From positions 1 to 50,518 of the forward strand of contig VKHL01000184.1 in the NCBI GenBank assembly GCA_015146655.1: DNA of 50,518 nucleotides, written 5' to 3'. This DNA comes from Ochromonas danica. Lineage: Eukaryota; Sar; Chrysophyceae; Chromulinales; Chromulinaceae. The notes beneath the pieces are model-generated. The model was not told the DNA's origin. It searched no databases and worked only from the letters and a program-made list of their open reading frames with translations. Within the stretch, counting starts at the first letter, position 1. Each line of letters begins with the position of its first letter. Of the stretch, positions 42,345 to 50,518 are shown piece by piece. The translations under genes were made by a program, and so were the position numbers.

Positions 42345-45005
42345 TTATTTTAATCCTTCTTTCATAGCTGCAAAAGACTGCTGTGCCTTTTTCAGGCGTT
42401 CCTTCAAAGAATTACCGGACTGAACTTGGAGACTACTGGAACCCAAAATACTGACCGAAGAACTAGTATATGGCCTTGCAGAGGAATGGTTATGCGGCGC
42501 ACTAGCAGTGCTTGGTTTATTTGCACTCTCGTCTGTGGGCGGAGGGTAACCAGATACCAGATTTACTAAGGAAACATGACGACTGGTTTTCAATTCCAAT
42601 AGAAATGTGACAAGATCCCCTAGAGGGGGTGGATGGTGCTGCCAATGTGTAGGCAAAACTGTAAAGACTGCCTCTTGTGCGAGGATGCGCGTGCGCAGAT
42701 TTTCCTCGCGTTGCTGCAAAGTATTGCATTGTGCAATTCGTAATTGCCTATCTCTTTCTACACTATCTATCTTCGCCTGCAACGTCAGCACCAACATATT
42801 TTGTTTTTCCGCTAACTCAGCTGCTTGAGTTAGATTGGACTTATTTGAGACACGAGCATTGTTCTGACTTTGCTCTATAACGGCCAGCTGATCTTGCAAG
42901 CTACTGACCAAAGCCTTTTGTTCTCTCAAACTTTGCTGGTTCACTTGTTGACTGCAACCAATATGAAATATTAGATTGTATCTTTCAAATAAGTGACATA
43001 GAGCATACCTGGCATAGAGTGATTGAACTTCTCTTTGCAGCATCTGGAGTTGAGATTCTGCTTCTTGCAAGCGCAAAGCACTTTCTCCGTTTGATAGCAG
43101 AGCTTGGTTGACAGCATCGGCGATTTGGCTTATTGACAACTAGAGGACAATGATGACAATGGCTAAGTTAATGCTGAGACTGGGGAAAATTAAATATTGG
43201 GTAAAGGGTACCTCGTCAAGGTTCAGCCGAAAATGACGTTCCAAGTTCTCTCTTTGAGCAGGAAAAGCTTGTAACACAAGATGAACTTGATGAAGAACCT
43301 GCTGAGCTTCTCTGCCTGCTTGAACCTCTCTCTCTAGTTGATTGAAGGAAGTATGCAAAGCAGTATAACGGGCTTGTTCCTCTTCATAGAGGTCAACAGA
43401 TTGCTGTAAACGCTTTTCCAGACTCTCAATGGTAAAGCTGGTCTCTTCCAACAAATTCGCTTGGGTTATGCAGAGTTGATTGTATGCGATCTCCAGAGAT
43501 TGAAGGTCCATAGCTAAAGATCGAATATATTTATATAAGCTGGCGCTATGTTTTCGCAAGGAAGGAAGACCGATCCACAGAGCATGCTTGGCAGATAGTG
43601 AAACAGGCGTGGGGGATTGGGACTGGGTTGGTTTTTGACCATCCATAGTGGAAGACAACAAACTACTCAGTTCAAGTCCCCCCTTCCCATCCATAGAAGA
43701 TCTTAACGAATTTTCCGGTGCAAAAGTAACCCTTTTACTGCTGGATCTAATGGCTTCATTTTCATCTTCAGCAGCACTTAAACTAGCAAGGTCCTCATCC
43801 ATAACACGATATGTCGATACCAAATCTCTTACAGAATCAAGTTCACTGCGAAGGCTTGTGCATTGCTCATTGAGTTTGTTGTTTTCTTGTGTCAATCGAT
43901 CCACAAGAGGCTCTAAACGTGTTGCCTTTGGCTGTAGAAGAGCAAGCTGGCTCGCATAATTCTCATTTTCGCTTTGCAACTTTGCAATCTTGGCTTTATA
44001 ATGACCACATTCTTGACTAAGGATATTGTGACTATGTTGTAATTCCATCATTTCTGCTCTCAGAGAAAGATGATCTTGAGCTTTGGTCAAGAGATCCTCT
44101 TCTCTTGCTTTCATTTGAGCAAAAACCTGACCTTGCATTTTCTTTTGATCTTCATCTTCTTTCATTTTCTGTTGTAAAGTCGTCTTAACACGTTCATGTT
44201 CCTTTTCTAATAAGTTATGTTGATATTGTAACTCACGATAATGATTATCCATTTCTTGATGATTCTTTTCTAATGCTTGATAATGTTCTTCAAGATTACT
44301 ATGTTCTTTACACAATTCATTATATTTCTCTTCTAATATATTAAATTGTCTCATTTTAATACGTGATTCTGATTCTATCACTTCAATTTGACTTGCTAAA
44401 GAAGAACTTTTCGCCATATCTTGTTGAATATAGGTTAATAGGACATCTCGTTCTTCTTCTACTTTCTGTAATAATTCCATAGAATCCTTTCCATGACTTA
44501 ACCGATAATTCAATTGTTCTGATGCTATTAATCGCTTGGATAGAGAAGCTATTTGTTCTTCAAGATCAACTTGATGTTCTGTGATTGAAGATCTTTCTTT
44601 TTCAGTATTTTGTAGAATTTCAGCTTTTTGATTTAATTCATTTCGTAAGGCAGTAACTTCACCTTTCAGTTGTGCAACTTTTGATAATAAGCCTGCATGA
44701 CCTGCTAAACCCATCTCATCAGAACGAAATAGGAGAGCATCTTCCAGAATACGTATCTTTGCACGAAGATCTTCCATTGTTTCTTTATGTTTTTTCATTT
44801 CATGTTTTTGATGTGTGACTTCATCTTCTGCTGTTTTCAATTCTTTTGATAACATAGATATTTGAGTACTTTCAAGTGTTTTCACAGGATGAAGAACGGT
44901 GGTAGAAGAAGAAGATGGTGGAGGTGGTTTGGTGGACCTTGTTGTTCTATGAGGTGTTGAGCTTCTTGTGGATGCTTGTAACTGAGATCGAGACATTGCC
45001 TTCAT
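42345..45005 (-). CDS. large coiled-coil protein
   Basis: Exons are 45005-43212, 43139-43009 and 42951-42345 (843 residues). The N-terminus is basic and Ser/Thr/Pro-rich (about 1-45). Most of the rest is heptad-patterned coiled coil with Glu/Gln/Lys/Leu, interrupted by a less ordered region (about 405-460). The C-terminal tail is Ser/Pro-rich. The style is like basal-body or centrosome scaffold proteins, but I cannot assign a family. The second intron (42952-43008) is only 57 nt, a multiple of three without stops, so the unspliced mRNA would also be translatable. Confidence 0.8.
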
Positions 45006-45257
45006 TTCAACAACATTGGAAATAAACTTGACTAATTCAATGACCGTTGATTATTAAAATCAAAAAGAAAGGAGACCCTTTCGCCTTTTATTTCTTTATC
45101 GATGAAAGAAAGGATGATCATTTAACGGTTTTATGAGAAAAACAGCTTTTCCAAAAGAGCAAGAAACTCAACTACCTCCAGCGCAACACAATAATTATCG
45201 TACACTCACCTCAACACAGAACAGACAGCAGAGCAGCGAGCTGAACGTCAACCAAGT

Positions 45258-47090
45258 ATGACCATGTCCAGCTGTCCTAATCCACTCTCTATCTTCTTAT
45301 GTTTACCCCAAGTCATCCTTTCCTCTATTTTATGTGATTGGATTGAAGAGCTTCGAGACTTGACTGCCTTGGATGTTGCTCTATGTCAAAGTACTTCCCG
45401 CACAGTCTACTTGCAGTTAGTCTCTGACCGTGACAACTTCTATCTACCTAAACATTACCATCTCTCCCATTTGACAGATATTGATGGTCATATTCGATGG
45501 TTAAATAGACGTGAGATTCATTGTCATCATCTCTTAATTGATCTTCACACTATGACTTCTTTACGTCATCTTTCCTCCACAGTCTTAGAAGATACAGTGT
45601 CAATCACTCTACAAGGAATAGGTAATAACCTTTCTATAGAGGATTTTAAACAGTTTTTGTCACAGTGTCCGAAGCTAGAGGATGTGCATTTTGGAAGCTG
45701 TCAACTACTGCCTGGGGAGGCATTAGAAGTCATCCAGTCTATCCCCACTGTCCACCTCACCTCCATGGACCTCACCTTGTGCACTCATCTTCCTCTGGAG
45801 ACGATTCAGAGGACTGTTATTCATTTTTCTTCTTCTTTAGAACGTCTTCGATTGGGTCGTGTTGATCACTTAGAAGACATCTTGAACACTATCTCTCACT
45901 ATTGTATTAACCTCAAAAAACTTTCTCTTTGTACGGAGCAATTGGATAAAAACAGATTATTGAATATCTTAGCGTCCATGCAGTCTTTACAGTCGATCTC
46001 ATTATCAGATAGTCAACTAACTAATGACTGGGCAGTAGCCCTTCTCCTTCGCTTACCCCATCTTATCCATCTGAAATTCAACGACACGTCTAAGATCTCT
46101 TCCTCTTCCTTGGCAGCAATTTTGCGTCAAGCACCAAATATTCATTTTGTTGAAGTTAATGCTGTCTATTACTTCCGACTTCATTGCAGAAGTAATGGCG
46201 AAGCTGCAGGTGGTGATGGGAAAAGAGAGAGATTAAAAGGTTTTTGTGGGGGAAATAGAAGATTGACAGATCTTTCTCAAACACCTCATTGTAGTGATTT
46301 CAGTCCACAATCTGTTCGTGACAGCATTATTACGGATGAGCGTAGCGAACTTGTGAGTACATCGACAAGTAGCAGCTCATTGTTAGGTGTTAATTTCTTG
46401 TCAAACAATCGCATGACTTGTGAGTTGCATTTCTCTCGCTCTGTAACTGATCCGGGAGCTATTCTCGAAGCTATTCGTGCAGCTCCTGTTCCTGTAAGCT
46501 CCTTGTATTGTGCTGGCTCTATGAAGACAGCTACTCTGATGGAAGTCATGAATCTTGTGAATTCTTCTCTTCACACGCTGAAAGTGGCTTTACATCATGA
46601 CGTAAATGATGATTCAATATTGTCTCTTCTTTCTTGTCAGAATCATTTGCGAATTTTGGAAATGTCAAAATGTCGCAGCATCTCTGATCATTCTCTTCAG
46701 GCCATCGGAGACAATTGCAATCATCTTCGTTTGCTTGGTATAAAAGATTGTCACCATATCACTGATGCTGGTGTAATCTATCTATTGACAAGATTGAATT
46801 TCAGATTGCGTTCCCTTTATCTGACAGGATGTCAACAAGTTAGTGATGAGACGTTAGCAGCACTGGCTGTTTTGGGAGATAATTTAGTAAATATTAGTCT
46901 TTATGGTACGAAGATAACTGCTGAGGGTTTGGTAGATCTTCTTTGCCAAGAAAATTGCTTAAAATCTATACATCATCTCACTGTTAATGAATCGGTAAAG
47001 CTTGTGGCATTCGAGAAATTATCTATGAGATTGGAAGACAAGAATGAACTATCTAGATGGAAGCGTAGAGTAACTTCGTTTATCTTTTAA
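45258..47090 (+). CDS. leucine-rich-repeat protein, AMN1/F-box-LRR style
   Basis: 610 residues, single exon. The N-terminus (LPQVILSSILCDWIEELRDLTALDVALC) resembles a divergent F-box-like helix set. It is followed by LRRs of the cysteine-containing type. The last ones are the clearest: LRILEMSKCRSISDHSLQAIGDNC, LRLLGIKDCHHITDAGVIYLL, LRSLYLTGCQQVSDETLAAL, LVNISLYGTKITAEGL. A Ser/Gly-rich insert (about 310-400) splits the LRR array. It may be a substrate receptor of an SCF ubiquitin ligase, but the F-box is not certain. Confidence 0.8.
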   Translation: MTMSSCPNPLSIFLCLPQVILSSILCDWIEELRDLTALDVALCQSTSRTVYLQLVSDRDNFYLPKHYHLSHLTDIDGHIRWLNRREIHCHHLLIDLHTMTSLRHLSSTVLEDTVSITLQGIGNNLSIEDFKQFLSQCPKLEDVHFGSCQLLPGEALEVIQSIPTVHLTSMDLTLCTHLPLETIQRTVIHFSSSLERLRLGRVDHLEDILNTISHYCINLKKLSLCTEQLDKNRLLNILASMQSLQSISLSDSQLTNDWAVALLLRLPHLIHLKFNDTSKISSSSLAAILRQAPNIHFVEVNAVYYFRLHCRSNGEAAGGDGKRERLKGFCGGNRRLTDLSQTPHCSDFSPQSVRDSIITDERSELVSTSTSSSSLLGVNFLSNNRMTCELHFSRSVTDPGAILEAIRAAPVPVSSLYCAGSMKTATLMEVMNLVNSSLHTLKVALHHDVNDDSILSLLSCQNHLRILEMSKCRSISDHSLQAIGDNCNHLRLLGIKDCHHITDAGVIYLLTRLNFRLRSLYLTGCQQVSDETLAALAVLGDNLVNISLYGTKITAEGLVDLLCQENCLKSIHHLTVNESVKLVAFEKLSMRLEDKNELSRWKRRVTSFIF

Positions 47091-47566
47091 TTGTCTTGTT
47101 TTGGTAAGTTTCTAATATGTCTTGTATGTTGCTATTGTATGTAATACCTACACTCTTCTGTAAAGGGGATCTCCTAAGATCTAATCCTAAGATCTAAAGT
47201 AATAAGGTTGTGATTTATTATCTCCCCAGACCTCCAATATGTGATATGATATGTCTTACCTTCAAATTATCAAGTGAAATCAATTCGATGCTCTCCTGTT
47301 GCCAGAGCAATGTGTACGCTAAACCCTCAACAACCTTATTACTTTCTAGAATAATTCACAATATCCTATCTAAATACCTCCAATTAGAAGATTCAAACCA
47401 CACCAAAGTTCTGATAGATAACTTTACAAGAACAGCGGTGAAGTTAATCTCTGACTTGGAGACTGTGGGAAGTTAACCTTGTTGGTGGCATCCACCATCA
47501 CTTCTTCACCCAGAGATTGTCTTGACTCTTGACATTTGACTGTGAGTTGAATAAAAGAAAAAAAAA
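47091..47566. other. intergenic region
   Basis: 476 bp. A repeat of TCCTAAGATCTAA occurs at about 47170-47196. A frame from the ATG near 47240 to a stop at 47476 encodes about 78 residues with an amphipathic pattern. It has no family and no upstream support, so it is not called as a gene. Confidence 0.4.
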
Positions 47567-48367
47567 ATGCAGTTTTTATTTGTCGTCCTCTTAGCCTCTT
47601 TCCTTGTGGCAGCTCAAGCCAATATTGCCTTTCATTTCGTGAATGGCTTTCAGACGAAGAATACCGCCGAGAGCTATTACCTCACCGTCTCTGTCACCAC
47701 AGACAAGGGCGTTTCCACCACATTGAGTTCCAATGCCATCACTTTTGATTCCAAGTATAACTTCACAGTGGGTAACGCGGACCAATATGTGACCAATATT
47801 AAGGCCTCTTTGGTTTCCTATTCCTCCAAACAAACCGTTGCCACATTCACCAGTGACACCACCACCAAGTTCTTCAGCAACAACTTCTTCATCATTGCCT
47901 ACACCGCATCGTATGACCCTTTGACTGGAACCAACACTCCCAAGCTCTCTGCTGTGAGTGGCGATACTACCAATCCTTACAGTATCACTATTTCAGCTTC
48001 CTACTTCTTCTATTCCACAGTGACCACTTATGGTTACTTAACTGGCCCCAGCTCTTATCCTGTCTATTATTACCCTTACAACAACCAAGCTACTACTATC
48101 TATCCTTACGACAGCAATTACATGCTCTCTTTAGGCCAGACCCTCAAAAGCACCGCCACGATGACCAACTCTCTCACTTACGTCAACGGTAGTGCTTCGA
48201 CCAACACTTACAAGTTCTGCTCCTCTAACATTTGCACAAGTGCTAATAGTGCAGTTTATGCAGGCTCTGGCCAGCTGTTCGCTGCCATCTACTATGGCAA
48301 CTATGTCTACAGCCAGACTGGAAGAATCGCTTTCATCACTCCTCCCAACACCCTGGAGGTGAAATAA
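47567..48367 (+). CDS. secreted protein of unknown family, copy A
   Basis: 266 residues, no intron. A signal peptide (MQFLFVVLLASFLVAAQA) is followed by a beta-rich Ser/Thr/Tyr/Asn protein with several N-glycosylation sites. Only two Cys are visible in the mature part, close together (FCSSNICTSAN). It closely matches copy B at 49683: NIAFHFVNGFQT, QYVTNIKASL, NNFFIIA, VYAGSGQLFAAIYYGN, QTGRIAFITPPNTL. Codon use favours C-ending codons, as in the aspartic protease, suggesting high expression. The fold is not recognised; a beta-sandwich is likely. The function is unknown. Confidence 0.9.
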   Translation: MQFLFVVLLASFLVAAQANIAFHFVNGFQTKNTAESYYLTVSVTTDKGVSTTLSSNAITFDSKYNFTVGNADQYVTNIKASLVSYSSKQTVATFTSDTTTKFFSNNFFIIAYTASYDPLTGTNTPKLSAVSGDTTNPYSITISASYFFYSTVTTYGYLTGPSSYPVYYYPYNNQATTIYPYDSNYMLSLGQTLKSTATMTNSLTYVNGSASTNTYKFCSSNICTSANSAVYAGSGQLFAAIYYGNYVYSQTGRIAFITPPNTLEVK

Positions 48368-48538
48368 AGTACTTTCATATTTCATTGTATTTTATGGTTG
48401 CAATTATTCTAAATGCGGATATTTCTGGCTATAAGGTGAACAGCAAAGCAAATTGAATCAGTAGAATGTAGATTAAAGGTGCACCATCTCTGTATGGATT
48501 CCCGTATGTTGACAACTCGATGATGAGTGACGTTTTGT

Positions 48539-48561
48539 AAAGTAATACGAAGTATTACTTT
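48539..48561. repeat. perfect 10-bp hairpin
   Basis: AAAGTAATAC is followed by GAA and GTATTACTTT. It lies downstream of copy A and could act as a 3'-end structure. Confidence 0.8.
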
Positions 48562-48623
48562 TCTTTTTTATGCTCTTATCATTTTGTTTTGAGTTTGGGA
48601 AATCTGGAAATGCACTATTTCCA

Positions 48624-48940
48624 TTAACTGCCAATATGCGCAATGTCACCTCTCCAAACGACCTCGATCATGGCCGTACCAGATCCAACGATGTCCTCCA
48701 CTCTACGAGAAATCCCAAGTTCATCATAAAGACTGGGGCGATAGTTACAAAGTATCTGCAATAAAACTGCGCACTCAGTTTGAAGAATAACCTGCTCTTC
48801 TGTCATTAACAAAGGCTTCTTCGACATAATCAAAACAATGTCCAAATGGATGACATTCAGCGCTCAACGCTGCCTTCACCTTGTCCCTCCAATAAGCCCT
48901 GAAGAATGTCGATTGAAGTCTTCTTCAACTCAATTTCTTC
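48624..48940 (-). pseudogene. possible decayed or spliced hypothetical gene
   Basis: On the minus strand, one frame (about 48920-48780) reads FFRAYWRDKVKAALSAECHP and continues GHCFDYVEEAF. The next frame (from the ATG at 48827 to the stop at 48624) reads a well-formed peptide with ILQTECAVLLQILCNYRPSL and ELGISRRVEDIVGSG. The two halves overlap and look like one protein broken by a frame change. I find no convincing GT-AG pair that joins them. The family is not recognised. Confidence 0.3.
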
Positions 48941-49682
48941 ATCTACTATAACATTTATTCAACTCACTTGCGCATATTGGCAGTTTGTGATAGGCATTTG
49001 AAAGCCTGTTGGTATAAGCTATACATATATTACGGAAGAAACTTGTGAGGAAGGAAAAAACATGAGTTATCTGAAACCATCCAAATTTGGGAATGGCTTT
49101 CAATATCATCGTTGCACGAAAAGACGCTCAATACCCATGTTGACGCAGCGAACCACGGGATAGATGCTTGTGAAAGGTCGTTAAAGTGCATGTGTAGTTG
49201 TCCCGACAATGAGGTTTCCAGTAAGATTTGTTTTCCCAGCCGAAGTTTGGCTTAAACAAGTTTGAAGTTTGAAGTTTCTTCTACTGGGAGAAGCAATAAC
49301 CAATCAGATTTTCGAAGGAGATATAGCGTCCCAAAGTGAGAGTACTTTTACAAACCAATCGACTATGATTGTGATCGATGCCATGACTCCAACTTTATAC
49401 TCTTATGTTGATTGTTCGAAGGAATTAGATTATGGTCCAATCCCAAGGTGCTCTAATTATGGGGGAGAGAAATGTTGAAAGTCTCTATTATCTCTTAGAA
49501 ACATCCTATTTTGTTACCTTTTCCTCGCTTTCGACTTCCACCACCCAAATCTGCGGGATCATCACCACACCACGCAGCTGGCTGTGGCCAGGAAAACCAC
49601 GAAGTGACACACTCTGAGCTGTGATACAACCACTGGACAACACATTCAATTTCTTTGTTTGAGTCCTTGTCACATCAACACC

Positions 49683-50495
49683 ATGCAGTCCTTGTCTTTC
49701 TTTGTCCTTTTCTTCCTTTCTTTTCTTTTCTCTGTTCAAGCCAATATTGCCTTTTATTTCGTGAATGGCTTTCAGACCAATGCTACAGATCTGTACTATG
49801 TTATCTTCACTGCCACTACAGACCAGGGTGTGAGTACAACAACGATCTCCAATGCCATTCCTTTCAATGGGAAGTATAACCTCACCGTGGAAAATTGCCG
49901 CCAATATGTGACCAATATTAAGGCATCGCTTATGTCCTACCCAGACAATCAAGCTGTTGCCAGCTTCTACAGTGACAGTAAAAGCAAGTTCTACAGCAAC
50001 AACTTCTTCATCATTGCACACACTGACTCTTACGATCCCGTCACTGGAGTCAATACTCCCAAGCTCACTGCTGTGAGTGGCAGAAGTGATGGTCCTAACA
50101 TTGACTCCTACTTGTCGGTAGTTACATCCTACTTCTTCTATTCCCCTCAGACAAACAAGGGTTACTTCACTGCTCCTTCTAGTTTTCCTGTCTACTTATA
50201 CCCTAAGGAGACTATGGTAGGCAACCTTTATCCTAACGATGATAATAATAATCTTCAGTATGGTGAGAGCAGAACACACTCTGCCACTTCTACTGACTCT
50301 CTCATCTACATCAGCAGCGGCGTCTCCGATAACACCTTCACATTCTGCTCTAATAACCTTTGTGCAAGTGCTAATAGCGGAGTGTACGCAGGTTCTGGTC
50401 AGATGTTCGCTGCAATCTACTACGGTAATGCTGCCTTCGGCCAGACTGGAAGAATTGCTTTCCTCACTCCTCCCAACACCCTGTCATTGAACTAA
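49683..50495 (+). CDS. secreted protein of unknown family, copy B
   Basis: 270 residues, no intron. The ATG at 49683 was chosen because it starts a signal peptide (MQSLSFFVLFFLSFLFSVQA) aligned with copy A. The match with copy A runs over the whole length, with the same start of the mature protein (NIAF-FVNGFQT), the same paired Cys (FCSNNLCASAN) and the same end (QTGRIAFLTPPNTL). Copy B has an extra Cys near ENCRQYV and a different central stretch. The pair is a tandem duplication in the same orientation. Confidence 0.9.
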   Translation: MQSLSFFVLFFLSFLFSVQANIAFYFVNGFQTNATDLYYVIFTATTDQGVSTTTISNAIPFNGKYNLTVENCRQYVTNIKASLMSYPDNQAVASFYSDSKSKFYSNNFFIIAHTDSYDPVTGVNTPKLTAVSGRSDGPNIDSYLSVVTSYFFYSPQTNKGYFTAPSSFPVYLYPKETMVGNLYPNDDNNNLQYGESRTHSATSTDSLIYISSGVSDNTFTFCSNNLCASANSGVYAGSGQMFAAIYYGNAAFGQTGRIAFLTPPNTLSLN

Positions 50496-50518
50496 AGTGT
50501 TGCTTGCTTACTTACTTG

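Larger units (their letters stand above)
48368..49682. other. spacer between the tandem secreted paralogues
   Basis: 1.3 kb containing a hairpin at 48539-48561, a possible decayed minus-strand gene at 48624-48940, and no other supported gene. Confidence 0.5.

Noticed and set aside
47240-47476. A frame of about 78 codons before the first secreted protein.
   Set aside because: The amphipathic pattern is suggestive but there is no homology, no clear start context and no intron evidence.
49085-49105. AATGGCTTTCA in the spacer resembles the NGFQ coding segment of the secreted pair, hinting at a third decayed copy.
   Set aside because: The match is only 11 nt and nothing on either side aligns with the paralogues.
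1-50518. Search by eye for tRNA and rRNA genes.
   Set aside because: No stretch combined A- and B-box-like sequences with a foldable cloverleaf, and no rRNA core was recognised. A covariance-model scan would be decisive.

Overview
This is a 50.5 kb piece of nuclear DNA from a eukaryote, most likely a unicellular alga with a complex (secondary-type) plastid. Most introns are short GT-AG introns, commonly 57-85 nt, though some reach about 400 nt. Genes lie on both strands, many as divergent pairs with short spacers. There are no operons, no prokaryotic signals and no CRISPR. Simple repeats are very frequent: (CA)n, (CTT)n and (AGG)n, plus poly-G and poly-C runs. Many lie inside exons and encode Ser, Gly, Glu or Pro tracts. 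Three bacterial-type or plastid-type enzymes (an Mfd-like translocase, a GTP cyclohydrolase II/DHBP synthase fusion and the rRNA methyltransferase RsmH) each start with a hydrophobic signal peptide followed by a Ser/Thr/basic leader. That is the two-part address used by algae with complex plastids. I do not see the Phe usually found after the cleavage site in red-lineage algae, so I leave the lineage open (stramenopile or another secondary alga).

Layout: 1-318 partial gene (-); 582-919 large inverted repeat; 1581-4519 carboxylesterase (-, 3 exons); 4896-9057 Mfd-like plastid translocase (-, 5 exons), divergent from 9744-11588 RibA-RibB riboflavin fusion (+); 12723-14483 cAMP-receptor-like GPCR (-), divergent from 15276-17973 hyccin-like protein (+, 7 exons); 18385-19649 aspartic protease (+); 20447-22649 amino-acid permease (-, 4 exons), divergent from 23116-24202 SETD9-like SET protein (+); 24673-26016 RsmH (-), divergent from 26249-27130 Rab-like GTPase (+); 27494-28081 DUF4460/TCAIM-like protein (-), divergent from 28492-29530 ankyrin protein (+); 29789-30655 LETM1-like protein (-); 30991-35621 helical-bundle/coiled-coil/kinase/ankyrin protein (+, 8 exons); 36790-38292 STAND-type ATPase (+); 38464-40101 Gal-3-O-sulfotransferase-like (-); 41137-42310 2OG-Fe(II) oxygenase (+); 42345-45005 coiled-coil protein (-), divergent from 45258-47090 LRR protein (+); 47567-48367 and 49683-50495 two tandem secreted paralogues of unknown function.

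The genes do not form one pathway. The plastid group (Mfd, RibA-RibB, RsmH) is housekeeping: transcription-repair coupling, flavin synthesis and ribosome maturation. The most unusual items are: the 1,148-residue kinase, with an MLKL-like plan plus one-exon-per-repeat ankyrins; the reversed domain order of the riboflavin fusion; an esterase exon holding an inverted copy of its own catalytic-His coding stretch; two 3n introns without in-frame stops; and the tandem secreted pair. Exon junctions were deduced by hand from GT-AG sites, reading frame and family similarity. Every multi-exon model given with full coordinates closes to a whole number of codons.
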